A stretch of 64,000 bases of DNA from Campylobacteraceae bacterium (GTDB lineage Bacteria; Campylobacterota; Campylobacteria; Campylobacterales; Arcobacteraceae), in NCBI GenBank assembly GCA_013215945.1, contig JABSOM010000009.1, positions 1 through 64,000 of the forward strand, in the 5' to 3' direction. Under the pieces are notes generated by a model. It was not told the origin of the DNA. It saw only the letters and a list, made by a program, of their open reading frames with translations, and searched no databases. The position numbers and the translations under genes were made by a program. Numbering within the stretch: position 1 is the first letter of the stretch; every line of letters begins with the position of its first letter. Below are positions 28,750 through 38,500 of this stretch, one piece after another.

Positions 28750-31059
28750 TTAAAGTAAGAAAGTTTTGTTCTTATGCTGCAAATGCAAAATATCATTAAT
28801 AACAGACTCTCTTTTTGTACTCTCTATTCGTGTGCATGCTGTTTTAAATGCATCCTCTTCTCCTACAATATAACACATCTTTTTTGCTCTTGTAATTGCT
28901 GTATAAAGCAGTTTGGTATTGTGCATTATGTAATGAGAAAAAGTCATAGGAATGAGTGAGTTTTCATATTCCATACCTTGGGTTTTATGAATGGTTAAAC
29001 AATAAGCAAGAGACAATAAAGAATCCATTTCATCAAAACGATAAAAAACAACCATATCATCACTGGGATATAAAATAATACATAAACTTTCTTCAAAATC
29101 AAGTTTAATAATCAAACCCAATTGCCCATTAAAAACGCGTTTTTGTAAAAAATCAGAAGAACCACTTTTATACATACTCATACTTTGAGCTTTCATATTC
29201 TCATTTTTTACATGTATTACTTTATCTCTTAGTTTATATTCATACATTTTTCCTTGAAAAGACTTATCTTTTGAAAAATTAAAGATGGCTTGAAGTTGAC
29301 GGTTTAGATTCTCAACCCCTAAAACACCCGCTTTCATAGGGGTAATAATTTGGTATAAACTTAAGGCTTTTCCTATGTTTTTATTTTTAATTAGTCTATA
29401 AAACTCTTCAATATACGTAGCTGAAATATTCACAATATTTTGTAAAATCAAAGAAGTATTATCTTGTCTAAGTTCTGAGAAATCACTAGCTGAATACGAA
29501 TTTTTAGCAGCATAATAATTGTCAATTGAAACAGGCACAAAAGAGAAATCTTCATATTTTTCTTTATACTTAGGTACTTTACCCTGACGTATGTCATTTG
29601 CAATAAGTGCAATAGCTTGATCTTCATTTTGTCTGTAAATTTTTGTTAATTTACAAATAGGTGCTAATTCATACTTAATAGAGTCTGCTAAAATATTTCC
29701 AGCCCCAATAGCAGGTAACTGTCCATCATCTCCCACAATTATAAAAATAGTATCATCTGCAATTTTTGAAATAATTTTATAAAACATAATAGAATTTACC
29801 ATAGATGCTTCATCCAAAAGAATCACTTTTTGCTCAAAAAAATCTTTCTCTTTATTTTTCATTAACAAAGACTGAATGGTTGAAGATGTATACCCCGTAG
29901 TATCCGATATACGCTGTGAGGCAATACCACTTAAAGCAATAGTAATAATATCATCATAAGAAAACATTTCTTCTAATAACTCTAAAAGAGCCCTAGCAGA
30001 AGTAGATTTTCCCGTACCTGCATATCCTATTAAAAAAAGTGTGGTATGCCCTTCATTGACTAATTCAACAGCATCTTTTTGTTCTTGGCTCAAAATAAAA
30101 CCCAGCGTTTTCTCTTTTTTAGTTATGTACTCATTAAAATTTGAGACAATTTTTTTTAATTGTTTGTTTTCTTCTCTTTGTTTAAAAAATTCTAAAATTC
30201 TTTTTTCTGCATTGTATAAAATAGAAGGAGAGAAACGATTAAGTGTTGTTTGATGAATTTCTTCATCCCCTAACATCTTATTTAAGGCTTTTTCATATAA
30301 AAGCTCTTCGTTCCTAAACCGTAAAGAATCATCTAAGAGTGTAAATAAATGTGTTTTATCAATCGATGAGTTTCCATTGTTATCGCAGTATTCTCTTAAG
30401 GTATAATTCATACATGCCATAATTCTAAAAGAAGAACGTTCATCAATACCAATGGAGCGCGCAATTTCATCCGCTCTTTTAAAACCTATACCTTTAATAT
30501 CAATCAGGATATAAGGGTTTTGTTTTATTTTTTCAATTAAATTATCTACTTCAGGGTATGCCTGATATATTTTTGTTATTAAATTAGAAGTAACCCCATA
30601 TTTGGCTAAAAATGTTCCCAGTTCTCTTAAATGCTGAAACTTTTGCCAAGAAGTAATAATAATCTTTAACTTTTTTTCGGATATTCCTTTAATTTTTAAA
30701 AGTTCATTGGGATTTTTATTAAAGATTTTAACCAGTTCTTCTTCGTTGTATTTGTCCAAAAGCATATGGGCTGTTTTTGAGCCAATGCCTTTAACAATTT
30801 TTGTCAAAAAGAAATACAGTTCTGCTTCTTTTATTTCAAGCGTATCAAAAGCGAATTGAATTCCATACTTTTTATGAGTAATCCAATTACCTGTAAGTAT
30901 GATTTCTTCCCCAAGGATTTTTTCAATATCTGTATCTACGTAAATACCACAGATTTTTTGATCGTTCTCTAAAACAGCAATACAATAAGAATTTTCTGCA
31001 TTAAAATACAGTACTCTTTTTAAAACTCCTGATAATTTAAACGTTTTTTCATCACTCAT
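28750..31059 (-). CDS. recD2: RecD2-type ATP-dependent DNA helicase
   Basis: A 769-residue helicase. The N-terminal OB-like region is followed by helix-hairpin-helix segments (about 85-210: KIVKGIGSKTA, LLKIKGISEKKL, LIDIKGIGFKRADEIA). The SF1 motor has Walker A GYAGTGKST near residue 345, ILLDEASMV, GDDGQLPAIG, and motif LAYCLTIHKTQGMEY with YTAITRAKK at the end. RecD2 proteins act in DNA repair outside RecBCD. The start overlaps the stop of the upstream gene by one base. Confidence 0.92.
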   Translation of the reverse strand: MSDEKTFKLSGVLKRVLYFNAENSYCIAVLENDQKICGIYVDTDIEKILGEEIILTGNWITHKKYGIQFAFDTLEIKEAELYFFLTKIVKGIGSKTAHMLLDKYNEEELVKIFNKNPNELLKIKGISEKKLKIIITSWQKFQHLRELGTFLAKYGVTSNLITKIYQAYPEVDNLIEKIKQNPYILIDIKGIGFKRADEIARSIGIDERSSFRIMACMNYTLREYCDNNGNSSIDKTHLFTLLDDSLRFRNEELLYEKALNKMLGDEEIHQTTLNRFSPSILYNAEKRILEFFKQREENKQLKKIVSNFNEYITKKEKTLGFILSQEQKDAVELVNEGHTTLFLIGYAGTGKSTSARALLELLEEMFSYDDIITIALSGIASQRISDTTGYTSSTIQSLLMKNKEKDFFEQKVILLDEASMVNSIMFYKIISKIADDTIFIIVGDDGQLPAIGAGNILADSIKYELAPICKLTKIYRQNEDQAIALIANDIRQGKVPKYKEKYEDFSFVPVSIDNYYAAKNSYSASDFSELRQDNTSLILQNIVNISATYIEEFYRLIKNKNIGKALSLYQIITPMKAGVLGVENLNRQLQAIFNFSKDKSFQGKMYEYKLRDKVIHVKNENMKAQSMSMYKSGSSDFLQKRVFNGQLGLIIKLDFEESLCIILYPSDDMVVFYRFDEMDSLLSLAYCLTIHKTQGMEYENSLIPMTFSHYIMHNTKLLYTAITRAKKMCYIVGEEDAFKTACTRIESTKRESVINDILHLQHKNKTFLL

Positions 31060-31448
31060 TAATATTCATCATCAAATTTTGCATTTTTATGCTTGTCTTT
31101 TCTATAAGAACTGTTGTTTTTTTCTTTTTGCAGATTATTGGCTTCTTTTAATAAAAGATTTTGCATTTTATCTTCATCGGCTATCTCAAATCCGTCATTA
31201 TCATCTTCTTCTAAATAAACGTAATACATTACTTTTTCAATAAAACGTTTTAAATGCGTATAATACGTAGAATTTAAGTCCATTGTTTCTGCTCTGGATA
31301 AATCTTTGAAGTTTTTTATGCATCTTTTTTTAAATAAGTCTTCATCAAAATTTTCTAAGCGTAACAAACTCATTGTTCTTGTTAAAAATTTTTCTAAAAC
31401 ACGAATATATTTTATTCTTTTTTGTTTTTCATGAACTTCAATTTGCAT
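31059..31448 (-). CDS. Unknown 129-residue protein coupled to recD2
   Basis: Family not recognised. Predicted all-helical, with a charged C-terminal tail (KEKNNSSYRKDKHKNAKFDDEY). It contains one cysteine, in KKRCIKNFK. Start and stop overlap the neighbouring genes by one base on both sides (arsC-like upstream, recD2 downstream), so it is firmly part of that operon. Confidence 0.6.
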   Translation of the reverse strand: MQIEVHEKQKRIKYIRVLEKFLTRTMSLLRLENFDEDLFKKRCIKNFKDLSRAETMDLNSTYYTHLKRFIEKVMYYVYLEEDDNDGFEIADEDKMQNLLLKEANNLQKEKNNSSYRKDKHKNAKFDDEY

Positions 31449-31792
31449 TAAATTAAATCACTTAATTTTTCAAAAGGACGTGCTAATACTGCTGCGTTTT
31501 CTGTAATAATTACAGGACGCTGAATAAGCGTGGCATTAGCGTTTAAAATACTAATCAATTCTTTTTCATCCAAAATAGAAACAATTTTTAGTTCCTCATA
31601 TAAAGCTTCAGTACTTCTAAATAAATCTTTTGCTTTCATCCCAGAGAGCTTAAGAAAGTTTTCTATTTCTAGGATACTTGGTGTATTTTCTAAGTACTTA
31701 ATAATTCTTATGTTTAGATTTTTATTTTCTAAATAAGTCAAGGCTGCATTTGATTTAGAACATGCCTCATTGTGCCAAATTGTTACGTTCAT
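31448..31792 (-). CDS. arsC: ArsC-family arsenate reductase-like protein
   Basis: A 114-residue thioredoxin-fold protein of the ArsC/Spx/YffB family, with catalytic C11 in NEACSKSNAAL and the arginine of LIQRPVIITENAAVLARP. This matches the glutaredoxin-dependent arsenate reductases (C-x-x-S and RP motifs). It is first in an operon with an unknown gene and recD2. No other ars genes are nearby, so the substrate is uncertain. Confidence 0.85.
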   Translation of the reverse strand: MNVTIWHNEACSKSNAALTYLENKNLNIRIIKYLENTPSILEIENFLKLSGMKAKDLFRSTEALYEELKIVSILDEKELISILNANATLIQRPVIITENAAVLARPFEKLSDLI

Positions 31793-31910
31793 TCATTCTC
31801 CAAAGTAATAGATCTTATATTTTCTTTATTATAGCAAATAAAATTTAATCCAAGATTCTTTCTTGTAATAATTTACACCCAGATACTTTTCTATTATGTT
31901 ATACTATTTT

Positions 31911-34217
31911 ATGTTCATTTCAAGTAATTCATTATTAAATATAATCATTCCTAATGAAAATAAAGTACTTAAAGAAGCCTTGCAAGAAGCAGATAAAAAA
32001 GGTTTAAGTAACAAAGCAGCTTCTAATGTGCAAGATGTTTTAAAAAACCTATTTGGAAAACTAAGCAAAAACAATCAAAGCTCAAACGACCTTAGTAAAT
32101 TACTTAAAAACTCTTCGGTATTTAAAGATTTAGGACAAATATCTAGCAATTTAAAACAACTCTCACAACACTTAGAAAATACACCAAGTTTGAACAAGTA
32201 CAGTAAAAATATTGAAATTTTTTTAAAAGACATTACTCAAGTAAATGATAAAACGCTTAAAACAACACTAAATAATTCTGGGATTTTTCTAGAATCAAAA
32301 CTATCAAAACTAAACAAAACGAATAATTTACTTCCAAAGGTACAAGAAGTACTGCTAGAAATTAAAAACGCATTAAAAAACAATGATTCAAAAGAAGCAA
32401 AAAATATAACTAAAAATATTGAAGACTTATTAAATACAAAAAATATTCCTAAAGAAGTGTTAAAACAAACACTTTCTAAGATAAGTAGCCAATTAACACA
32501 TATAAATCAAAACTCTCCACTTAAAAATGTTTTAGAACTAAACAATAAATTAGAAAAACTAAGCCAAAACATCTCTTTATTAACATCAAAACAAAACAAT
32601 CACCTAGAAATAACAGAAGAAAAAACACAGCTTCAAAAACAAACAAAAGAAGTATTAACCAACTTAAAAACAGAATTATCAAAAGAGAGCGTGATTGATA
32701 AAACGCATTTAATCAAAGAAATAAACAAACTTTTACAAAAAGACACCTTTACTTTTACGCAAAACACTACAAAAGTAGTTTTACTTAATATCCTTTCTAC
32801 TTTAGAGAAAAATACGCAACTTGAAAATAAAAATCTTTTTTCAAATATCAAATCTTTAATTAAAAATATAGAAACAAACATAGAAAGTAAAAATGAAAAT
32901 ATTCAAAAACAAAGTAAAACCTTATTAAATACTAGCTTTGATAAAATAAGCAGTATTACAAAAGAAAACTTCCAAAACAGTATTACGCAAATCAAAACAC
33001 TAATAAAAGATGAAATGCAAAAACCTCTTCTTTTAAAACAAGTCCAAGAAAATAGTGATGAACTACAAAAACCACTTCTGCTAAAACAAGTCCAAGAAAA
33101 CAGTAAAAATGTTTCTTTAAATAATGATAAAAATATTCCTTTAAAAAATCAAAATAATTCTTTCATCTCTAATAAAGCCATAGAAAAAAACAATGACATA
33201 CAAATGCCAATAAAGAATACAAGTAAAGAACTTTTATTTCATGCAATTAAAATAATTGAAACAAAAATTGATTTCCCTTCAAAACAAATACTTGATCAAA
33301 TAAAAACAATACTAGGAAATGAAAACAGTGTTTTAAAAGAAGATTCTACAATAAAAACTAAGATAAATACTACAATAAACGAATCATTTTCTAAGCTAAA
33401 AACCCATATCAATACTTTAAAGAATATATTAAGTACAAGTAATATTCCAAATAAAGTTGATTTGGTCAATATTATGGAAAAATTAAGTCTTACTTCTTCT
33501 TTACAAGATTTTGTAGAAACAAGCAAACTTAATAATACGATTTTTAGCAATAATTCTACTTCTCTTGATTCTTTAATTAAAAATCTTAAAGACTTTATAT
33601 CTGCTGCATCTTTTGGAAAAGAGCAAGATATTTATAAAGTTGTAAAAGAGCTTGAAGAACTAAATAACAATAATAAAAACTTAACAAATAAAGATATACC
33701 TGCGATTAAAGATGATTTAAAAGCAAGCTTATTAATGATGAAAGAAGATATGCTTTCACATAATATATCAAAAGAAGCAGTAAAACAAATAGATAAACTT
33801 CTGGTTCAAATTGAATATCAGCAACTTCTGTCTTTAAGTACTCAAAGCTCTAGTATTTATCTGCCCTTTGTATGGGATATGTTAGAAGAAGGTACTATCT
33901 CTTATAAAGAAATAAAAAAAGATCGTTTTTTTGTAGAAATCAATTTAAGCCTAAAAGATTTGGGAAACTTACGAATCCTCTTAGCTTTATACGATGAAAA
34001 CAAACTAGACATTACTTTATATGCGCAAAAAAATTCTTTTAGAAACTTATTTAATCAAGAAATTAAAAGCCTAAAACAAGCCATTAATAAAGCAGGTTTG
34101 ATACCTAATAATATTAAAATCCTTGATTTAGAAGAAACGCAGAATAAAAATAAAAGAGAAAATTTGTATTTACGTTCTTTTAATGAACTTTCTCTTGGTT
34201 TAGATATAAAGGCTTAA
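31911..34217 (+). CDS. FliK-like flagellar hook-length control protein
   Basis: About 768 residues, extremely rich in K, N and S, with long helical low-complexity regions. The C-terminal 130 residues carry the Flg_hook-type domain (WDMLEEGTISYKE, FFVEINLSLKDLGNLRILLALYDENKLDITLYA). The next gene encodes a free FlhB C-terminal domain, the natural partner of FliK in substrate switching. The first ATG could be 31896 or 31911; neither has a clear ribosome site. A tandem 16-codon duplication is present (33009-33104). Confidence 0.78.
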   Translation: MFISSNSLLNIIIPNENKVLKEALQEADKKGLSNKAASNVQDVLKNLFGKLSKNNQSSNDLSKLLKNSSVFKDLGQISSNLKQLSQHLENTPSLNKYSKNIEIFLKDITQVNDKTLKTTLNNSGIFLESKLSKLNKTNNLLPKVQEVLLEIKNALKNNDSKEAKNITKNIEDLLNTKNIPKEVLKQTLSKISSQLTHINQNSPLKNVLELNNKLEKLSQNISLLTSKQNNHLEITEEKTQLQKQTKEVLTNLKTELSKESVIDKTHLIKEINKLLQKDTFTFTQNTTKVVLLNILSTLEKNTQLENKNLFSNIKSLIKNIETNIESKNENIQKQSKTLLNTSFDKISSITKENFQNSITQIKTLIKDEMQKPLLLKQVQENSDELQKPLLLKQVQENSKNVSLNNDKNIPLKNQNNSFISNKAIEKNNDIQMPIKNTSKELLFHAIKIIETKIDFPSKQILDQIKTILGNENSVLKEDSTIKTKINTTINESFSKLKTHINTLKNILSTSNIPNKVDLVNIMEKLSLTSSLQDFVETSKLNNTIFSNNSTSLDSLIKNLKDFISAASFGKEQDIYKVVKELEELNNNNKNLTNKDIPAIKDDLKASLLMMKEDMLSHNISKEAVKQIDKLLVQIEYQQLLSLSTQSSSIYLPFVWDMLEEGTISYKEIKKDRFFVEINLSLKDLGNLRILLALYDENKLDITLYAQKNSFRNLFNQEIKSLKQAINKAGLIPNNIKILDLEETQNKNKRENLYLRSFNELSLGLDIKA
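33009..33104 (+). repeat. Tandem 48-bp duplication inside the FliK-like gene
   Basis: Two in-frame units (33009-33056, 33057-33104) encode nearly the same 16 residues, DEMQKPLLLKQVQENS and DELQKPLLLKQVQENS. The codons differ at several third positions, so the copy is not brand new. Confidence 0.9.
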
Positions 34218-34218
34218 C

Positions 34219-34503
34219 ATGCAAGAAGACAATTCAAAAAAGATTCTAAAAGCAGCCGCTTTACAATACGATTCATCTTCAAACATGGCACCAAGAATAA
34301 TTGCAAAAGGAAAAGGAGAAACAGCAAATAATATAATAAAAATTGCAAAAGCCAATAATTTACCCATTAAAAAAGACGAAGATTTGATAGAACTCTTAAG
34401 TAAAATAGATATAGATACTGAGATTCCAAATAATATGTATAAAGCAGTTGCGGAGATATTCTCTTACATCTATGAATTAAATCAAAAACACAAAGAAAAA
34501 TAG
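34219..34503 (+). CDS. FlhX: FlhB C-terminal domain homologue
   Basis: A 94-residue protein equivalent to the cytoplasmic export-gate switch domain of FlhB (YscU/HrcU family): AAALQYDSSSNMAPRIIAKGKGETANNIIKIAKANNLPI and a helical end. The autocleavage NPTH motif of full FlhB is absent (NMAP at that position). In Helicobacter and Campylobacter such a protein (FlhX) can replace the cleaved FlhB domain. It follows the FliK-like gene by one base. Confidence 0.88.
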   Translation: MQEDNSKKILKAAALQYDSSSNMAPRIIAKGKGETANNIIKIAKANNLPIKKDEDLIELLSKIDIDTEIPNNMYKAVAEIFSYIYELNQKHKEK

Positions 34504-34575
34504 AAAAACTTTAGATTTTTAATGTATTGCTTTAAATTTTCTTCGCTATAATTATCAAAAACAAAAAGACCACTA

Positions 34576-35016
34576 ATGCACAAAAGTATTTTAAACATAC
34601 CTATTATTATTTTTTTTATTTGTATTGCTGCTGTACTTGTTAATATTGTATCCTCCATTTATTTTATATCTATTATGTTCCTTGGCATAATCTTTTTAGC
34701 TTTTGAACAAAGTTTAAAAAACAAACAATATTACACCTTAGGTTTAATAGTACTAAGCTTTCTTTTTTTAGAAATCAATATGGGTTTTACGCCTTTTTCA
34801 TTGTCTTTATTGGCTTTTTTTTCGCATTCTTTTATCCTTCCAAACTTAATACGTGTTGTTTCTTTCTCAAATGTAAGTAATTATGTTCATGTATTGTGGT
34901 TTTATTCTTCTGCGCTTGTTTTGTTTTCTTTAAGTAATGATATTTCCTTTAGTCTTATTTTTAGTATTTTGCTCAATATTATTATTGATCTTATTATTGT
35001 AGGTTTATTTATATGA
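34576..35016 (+). CDS. MreD-like rod-shape membrane protein
   Basis: A 146-residue, almost wholly hydrophobic protein with about five transmembrane helices. Sequence alone does not prove MreD, but its position directly upstream of mrdA, overlapping by 4 bases (ATGA), matches the usual mreD-mrdA arrangement. It would link the MreB elongation machinery to the inner membrane. Confidence 0.6.
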   Translation: MHKSILNIPIIIFFICIAAVLVNIVSSIYFISIMFLGIIFLAFEQSLKNKQYYTLGLIVLSFLFLEINMGFTPFSLSLLAFFSHSFILPNLIRVVSFSNVSNYVHVLWFYSSALVLFSLSNDISFSLIFSILLNIIIDLIIVGLFI

Positions 35017-36788
35017 AACGATTAAATTATATAATTATCTTTATTGTGGCTGTATCGTTTATGTTATTGGCAAGAGTCTATTTTTTAAGTATTAAATCCA
35101 ATACGTATTATGAAGAGTTATCCAAACAAAACTATATAAAAAGAATTTATAAAGTACCTTCAAGAGGTATTATTCAAGATAGAAATGGTGTTGCTCTTGC
35201 TATTAATAACCTTGGTTTCTCTATTAATATAGAACCACATTTACGTTCAAAAAAAAGCAAAAAGCGCTTATTGAAACTTTTAGCCCTTATAAACAAACAC
35301 TTTCCAAAGTTTGAAAAAGACAAACTCTTAAAAAAATACATCAAATTAGATTCTGCTTACAGACACAATTATGTAAAACTTGTTGATTACATACCTTATG
35401 ATGATTTTTTTGGAAAATACACTGTTTTTAATGCAACACAAGGACTTAAGGTTGAATCAGCGGTAAAAAGACATTATCCTTATAAAAAAGTAGCTTCACA
35501 TATCATAGGTTATGTGGGGAAAGCATCCAAAAAAGATATCAAAAAAAATCCAATGTCAAGATATTCAGGAATTATTGGTAAAAATGGTTTGGAAAAGTAT
35601 TACAATGAAAAACTACAAGGAAAACTTGGTTTTAAAGATGTAAAAGTAAATGCTTTAAACAAAGAAATTGAAGTACTTGATGAAAAAAATGTATCGTTAA
35701 ACAATAACATACAAATAAGTATTGATATAAAATTACAAGCTTATGTTCATGAACTCTTTGGAGATCAAAGTGGTTCCATTATTGTTATGAATGTCAATAA
35801 TGGAGAAATACTAGCAGCAGGTTCTTTTCCAGAATTTGACAATAATATTTTTGTGGGAGGAATATCGTACAAAGAATGGGATATTTTAAAAAATGATTTT
35901 AATCACCCTTTTACGAATAAAATTGTAAATGGTTTATATCCTCCTGGTTCTATTTGGAAAATGGGAGTTGCTTTATCTTTTTTAGAAAATGGAGTGAGCC
36001 CTGGATATACTGTTTATGATGAAGGTTTTGTAACCTTAGGAAATAGAAATTTTAGATGTTGGAAAGAACATGGACATGGAAAAGTAAATTTTAGAAAATC
36101 TCTAAGAGAAAGCTGTGACGTTTTTTATTATAAAGGCTCTCAAAAAATTGGAATAGATAAAATATCTGCAACCATGAAAAAATTTGGTTTTGGTGCCCAA
36201 ACAGGTATTGATCAAATCAATGAGTTTGTAGGAAACAATCCCAATAAAGAATGGAAAAGTAAAAGATACAATAGATCATGGGTTAAAGGAGAAACACTTA
36301 TTTCTTCTATTGGTCAAGGATATACCCTAACAACACCTATTCAAGTAGCACGTTACACAGCTTATTTAGCAACAGGGAAATTACCAAAACCTCATTTAAA
36401 TAAAAACAATTATGAAGAACCAATAGAAATTCCAATGAATGAAAGTTATCTTAAGATGGTAAGACGTGGAATGTATGATGTGGCTAATCATAAACTAGGA
36501 ACTGCTTATTGGCATACAAGAAGCTCAAAAGTAAAAATGGCTGCAAAAACAGGAACAGCACAAGTTGTTTCTATTCCACAATCTGAGAAAAAAAGAATGA
36601 AAGAATCTGAACTGGCTTATTTTCACAGGTCACATGCCTGGTTAACCTCTTATGCTCCTTTTAAAAATCCAAAATACTCCATTACACTTATCGTTGAGCA
36701 TGGAGGTCATGGAGGGAGTGCTGGTGGAAAAATTGTCTCAAAGATTTATAATAGAATGATTGAACTTGGTTATTTAAAAGCAGACTAA
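35013..36788 (+). CDS. mrdA: Penicillin-binding protein 2 (rod-shape transpeptidase)
   Basis: A 591-residue class B PBP. It has an N-terminal transmembrane helix, a dimerisation domain (SRGIIQDRNGVALAIN), and a transpeptidase domain with S313-IW-K316 in PGSIWK, SCD in RESCDVFYYKG, and K512-T-G in AAKTGTAQVV. It crosslinks peptidoglycan during cell elongation. Its start overlaps the MreD-like gene. It ends 3 nt before the end of the convergent binding-protein gene, so the two share the same termination space. Confidence 0.95.
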   Translation: MKRLNYIIIFIVAVSFMLLARVYFLSIKSNTYYEELSKQNYIKRIYKVPSRGIIQDRNGVALAINNLGFSINIEPHLRSKKSKKRLLKLLALINKHFPKFEKDKLLKKYIKLDSAYRHNYVKLVDYIPYDDFFGKYTVFNATQGLKVESAVKRHYPYKKVASHIIGYVGKASKKDIKKNPMSRYSGIIGKNGLEKYYNEKLQGKLGFKDVKVNALNKEIEVLDEKNVSLNNNIQISIDIKLQAYVHELFGDQSGSIIVMNVNNGEILAAGSFPEFDNNIFVGGISYKEWDILKNDFNHPFTNKIVNGLYPPGSIWKMGVALSFLENGVSPGYTVYDEGFVTLGNRNFRCWKEHGHGKVNFRKSLRESCDVFYYKGSQKIGIDKISATMKKFGFGAQTGIDQINEFVGNNPNKEWKSKRYNRSWVKGETLISSIGQGYTLTTPIQVARYTAYLATGKLPKPHLNKNNYEEPIEIPMNESYLKMVRRGMYDVANHKLGTAYWHTRSSKVKMAAKTGTAQVVSIPQSEKKRMKESELAYFHRSHAWLTSYAPFKNPKYSITLIVEHGGHGGSAGGKIVSKIYNRMIELGYLKAD

Positions 36789-36791
36789 AAC

Positions 36792-37568
36792 TTATCTTGG
36801 CCAAACTTCTGGTAGTTTGGAAGGAAGTTTTCTAAACCATTTTTCATAAATATTAGCATAGGTTCCATCAAGTACAGAATCTTGTAGTATTTCATTAATC
36901 TCATCTAAATAATTGGATTCATTTTCTATTACACCAATACCATAAGGTTCATAAGACAAAATATCATCCAATACTTTGAACTTTCCCCTACTCTCAATAG
37001 CTTGTAATGTACACCAAGCCAAATCAGTAGTAATAGCATCCAAAAAACCAGCTTTTAAGGCTCTTAACGCTTGTGGATATTCATTATAATAAATCATTTT
37101 AGCAGAAGGAAGTAATTTTTTAAAATTTCCTCCAGAAGTAGCCCCTTTAATGGCCCCAATTTTTGCACCTTCATACTGGGTATAATCTTTTCGAGCATCA
37201 TTTTTTAGAACCAACATAGCTTGGCCGTCAAAAAAATATGAAATTGAAAAATCAATATCTTTGTCTCTGCTTAACTTATGTGTCATAGATGCAATTACCA
37301 AGTCAACGTCATTGTTTACTAGAAGTTTAATTCTGTTGGTTGATGTTACTTGTTTAAAACGTACATCAACATCAAGTTTAGAAGAAATATATTTAACTAA
37401 ATCAATATCAAAACCGTCTATTCTTCCATCTTCATTAATAAAACCAAAGGGTTTAAAGTCGTATTTAACACCCGCAATTAAAAAACCCTTGTCTTTTATA
37501 TCTTGTAATTTATCAGCAAACACAGTGCTTATAAATGCAAACATAATAAAAAATATAATTCTTTTCAT
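36792..37568 (-). CDS. Amino-acid ABC transporter substrate-binding protein
   Basis: A 258-residue protein with signal peptide (cleavage near VFAD) and the family-3 solute-binding fold: LIAGVKYDFKPFGFINEDGRIDGFDIDLVKYI, VDLVIASMTHKLSRDKDIDFS, and IGAIKGATSG. It resembles the PEB1/polar amino-acid binders of Campylobacter. No permease or ATPase gene is next to it, so it is an orphan binder in this window. Confidence 0.88.
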   Translation of the reverse strand: MKRIIFFIMFAFISTVFADKLQDIKDKGFLIAGVKYDFKPFGFINEDGRIDGFDIDLVKYISSKLDVDVRFKQVTSTNRIKLLVNNDVDLVIASMTHKLSRDKDIDFSISYFFDGQAMLVLKNDARKDYTQYEGAKIGAIKGATSGGNFKKLLPSAKMIYYNEYPQALRALKAGFLDAITTDLAWCTLQAIESRGKFKVLDDILSYEPYGIGVIENESNYLDEINEILQDSVLDGTYANIYEKWFRKLPSKLPEVWPR

Positions 37569-37734
37569 AATAAACCTTTTTTTAATACCTTATTTATAAA
37601 AATTAATAGAAATTTTTCTTTAATTAATAAACAAAAAATATAAAATTAATTGTAACATCTACATTTTATTGATATTTTCTTTAGCTTTAATGAATTTTTT
37701 GTTAATATTCAGATATTTTTATTTAGGAATTTTA

Positions 37735-38463
37735 TTGAAAATTATTTTATCCATCATTTTATTATCATTTTCGCTCTTTGCAGCAGATCAAGCGCCTTTT
37801 ATTAACTTATCTGTTTCTGCTATTGACGAACCTGCGCAATTTGTAAAAACAATAAATATTGTAATCATTTTGGCTATTTTAGCGTTAGCACCTACCTTGA
37901 TTTTAATGGTCACATCGTTTACGCGATTAATCATTGTTTTCTCCCTTTTACGACAGGCTATGGGATTACAACAAACCCCTCCCACACAAATTATTATATC
38001 TTTGTCGCTAATTATGACGGTATTTATTATGGAACCTTATGGGAAAAGAGCGTGGAATGATGCGATAGTTCCTTATATGGACGAAGAAATCTCTTATCAA
38101 ATAGCTTTTCAAAAAGGAGTTAAACCTTTTAAAGAATTTATGATTAAAAATACAAGAGAAAAAGATTTGGCCCTATTTTACAGAATAAAAAAAGAAGAAA
38201 ATCCAAAAAATATAGATGATGTATCTTTAACTATTTTAATGCCTGCATTTATAGTAAGTGAGCTTAAAACAGCTTTTGAGATTGGTTTTTTAATCTTTCT
38301 GCCATTTTTAGTTATTGATATTATTGTAGCTTCTATTTTAATGAGTCTGGGAATGATGATGTTACCACCTGTTATGATATCCCTGCCCATAAAACTAATC
38401 TTTTTTATTGTAATTGATGGATGGACACTAATTATAGGGAATCTGGCCCAGAGTTTTAAATAA
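37735..38463 (+). CDS. fliP: FliP, flagellar type III export gate protein
   Basis: A FliP core with TLILMVTSFTRLIIVFSLLRQAMGLQQTPP, LTILMPAFIVSELKTAFEIGF and the C-terminal SLGMMMLPPVMISLPIKL signature; four transmembrane helices plus an N-terminal signal. I start at the TTG at 37735, which has AGGA 6 nt upstream and gives a typical cleaved signal peptide (KIILSIILLSFSLFAAD). The longer frame from 37669 adds 22 unusual hydrophobic residues. It forms the export gate with FliQ and FliR. Confidence 0.95.
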   Translation: MKIILSIILLSFSLFAADQAPFINLSVSAIDEPAQFVKTINIVIILAILALAPTLILMVTSFTRLIIVFSLLRQAMGLQQTPPTQIIISLSLIMTVFIMEPYGKRAWNDAIVPYMDEEISYQIAFQKGVKPFKEFMIKNTREKDLALFYRIKKEENPKNIDDVSLTILMPAFIVSELKTAFEIGFLIFLPFLVIDIIVASILMSLGMMMLPPVMISLPIKLIFFIVIDGWTLIIGNLAQSFK

Positions 38464-38485
38464 GTTCTTTGATATAAAGAACTTA
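38461..38485. terminator. Hairpin at the fliP/argA convergent junction
   Basis: A 10-bp perfect stem (38461-38470 with 38476-38485) and a 5-nt loop. It begins at the fliP stop codon itself. There is no clear T-run, so a weak bidirectional terminator is likely. Confidence 0.55.
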
Positions 38486-38500
38486 TAGCTTTAAAGACTC

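Noticed and set aside
37261-37599. Plus-strand frame antisense to the amino-acid-binding protein
   Set aside because: It is a shadow of a conserved gene, with no recognisable protein features.
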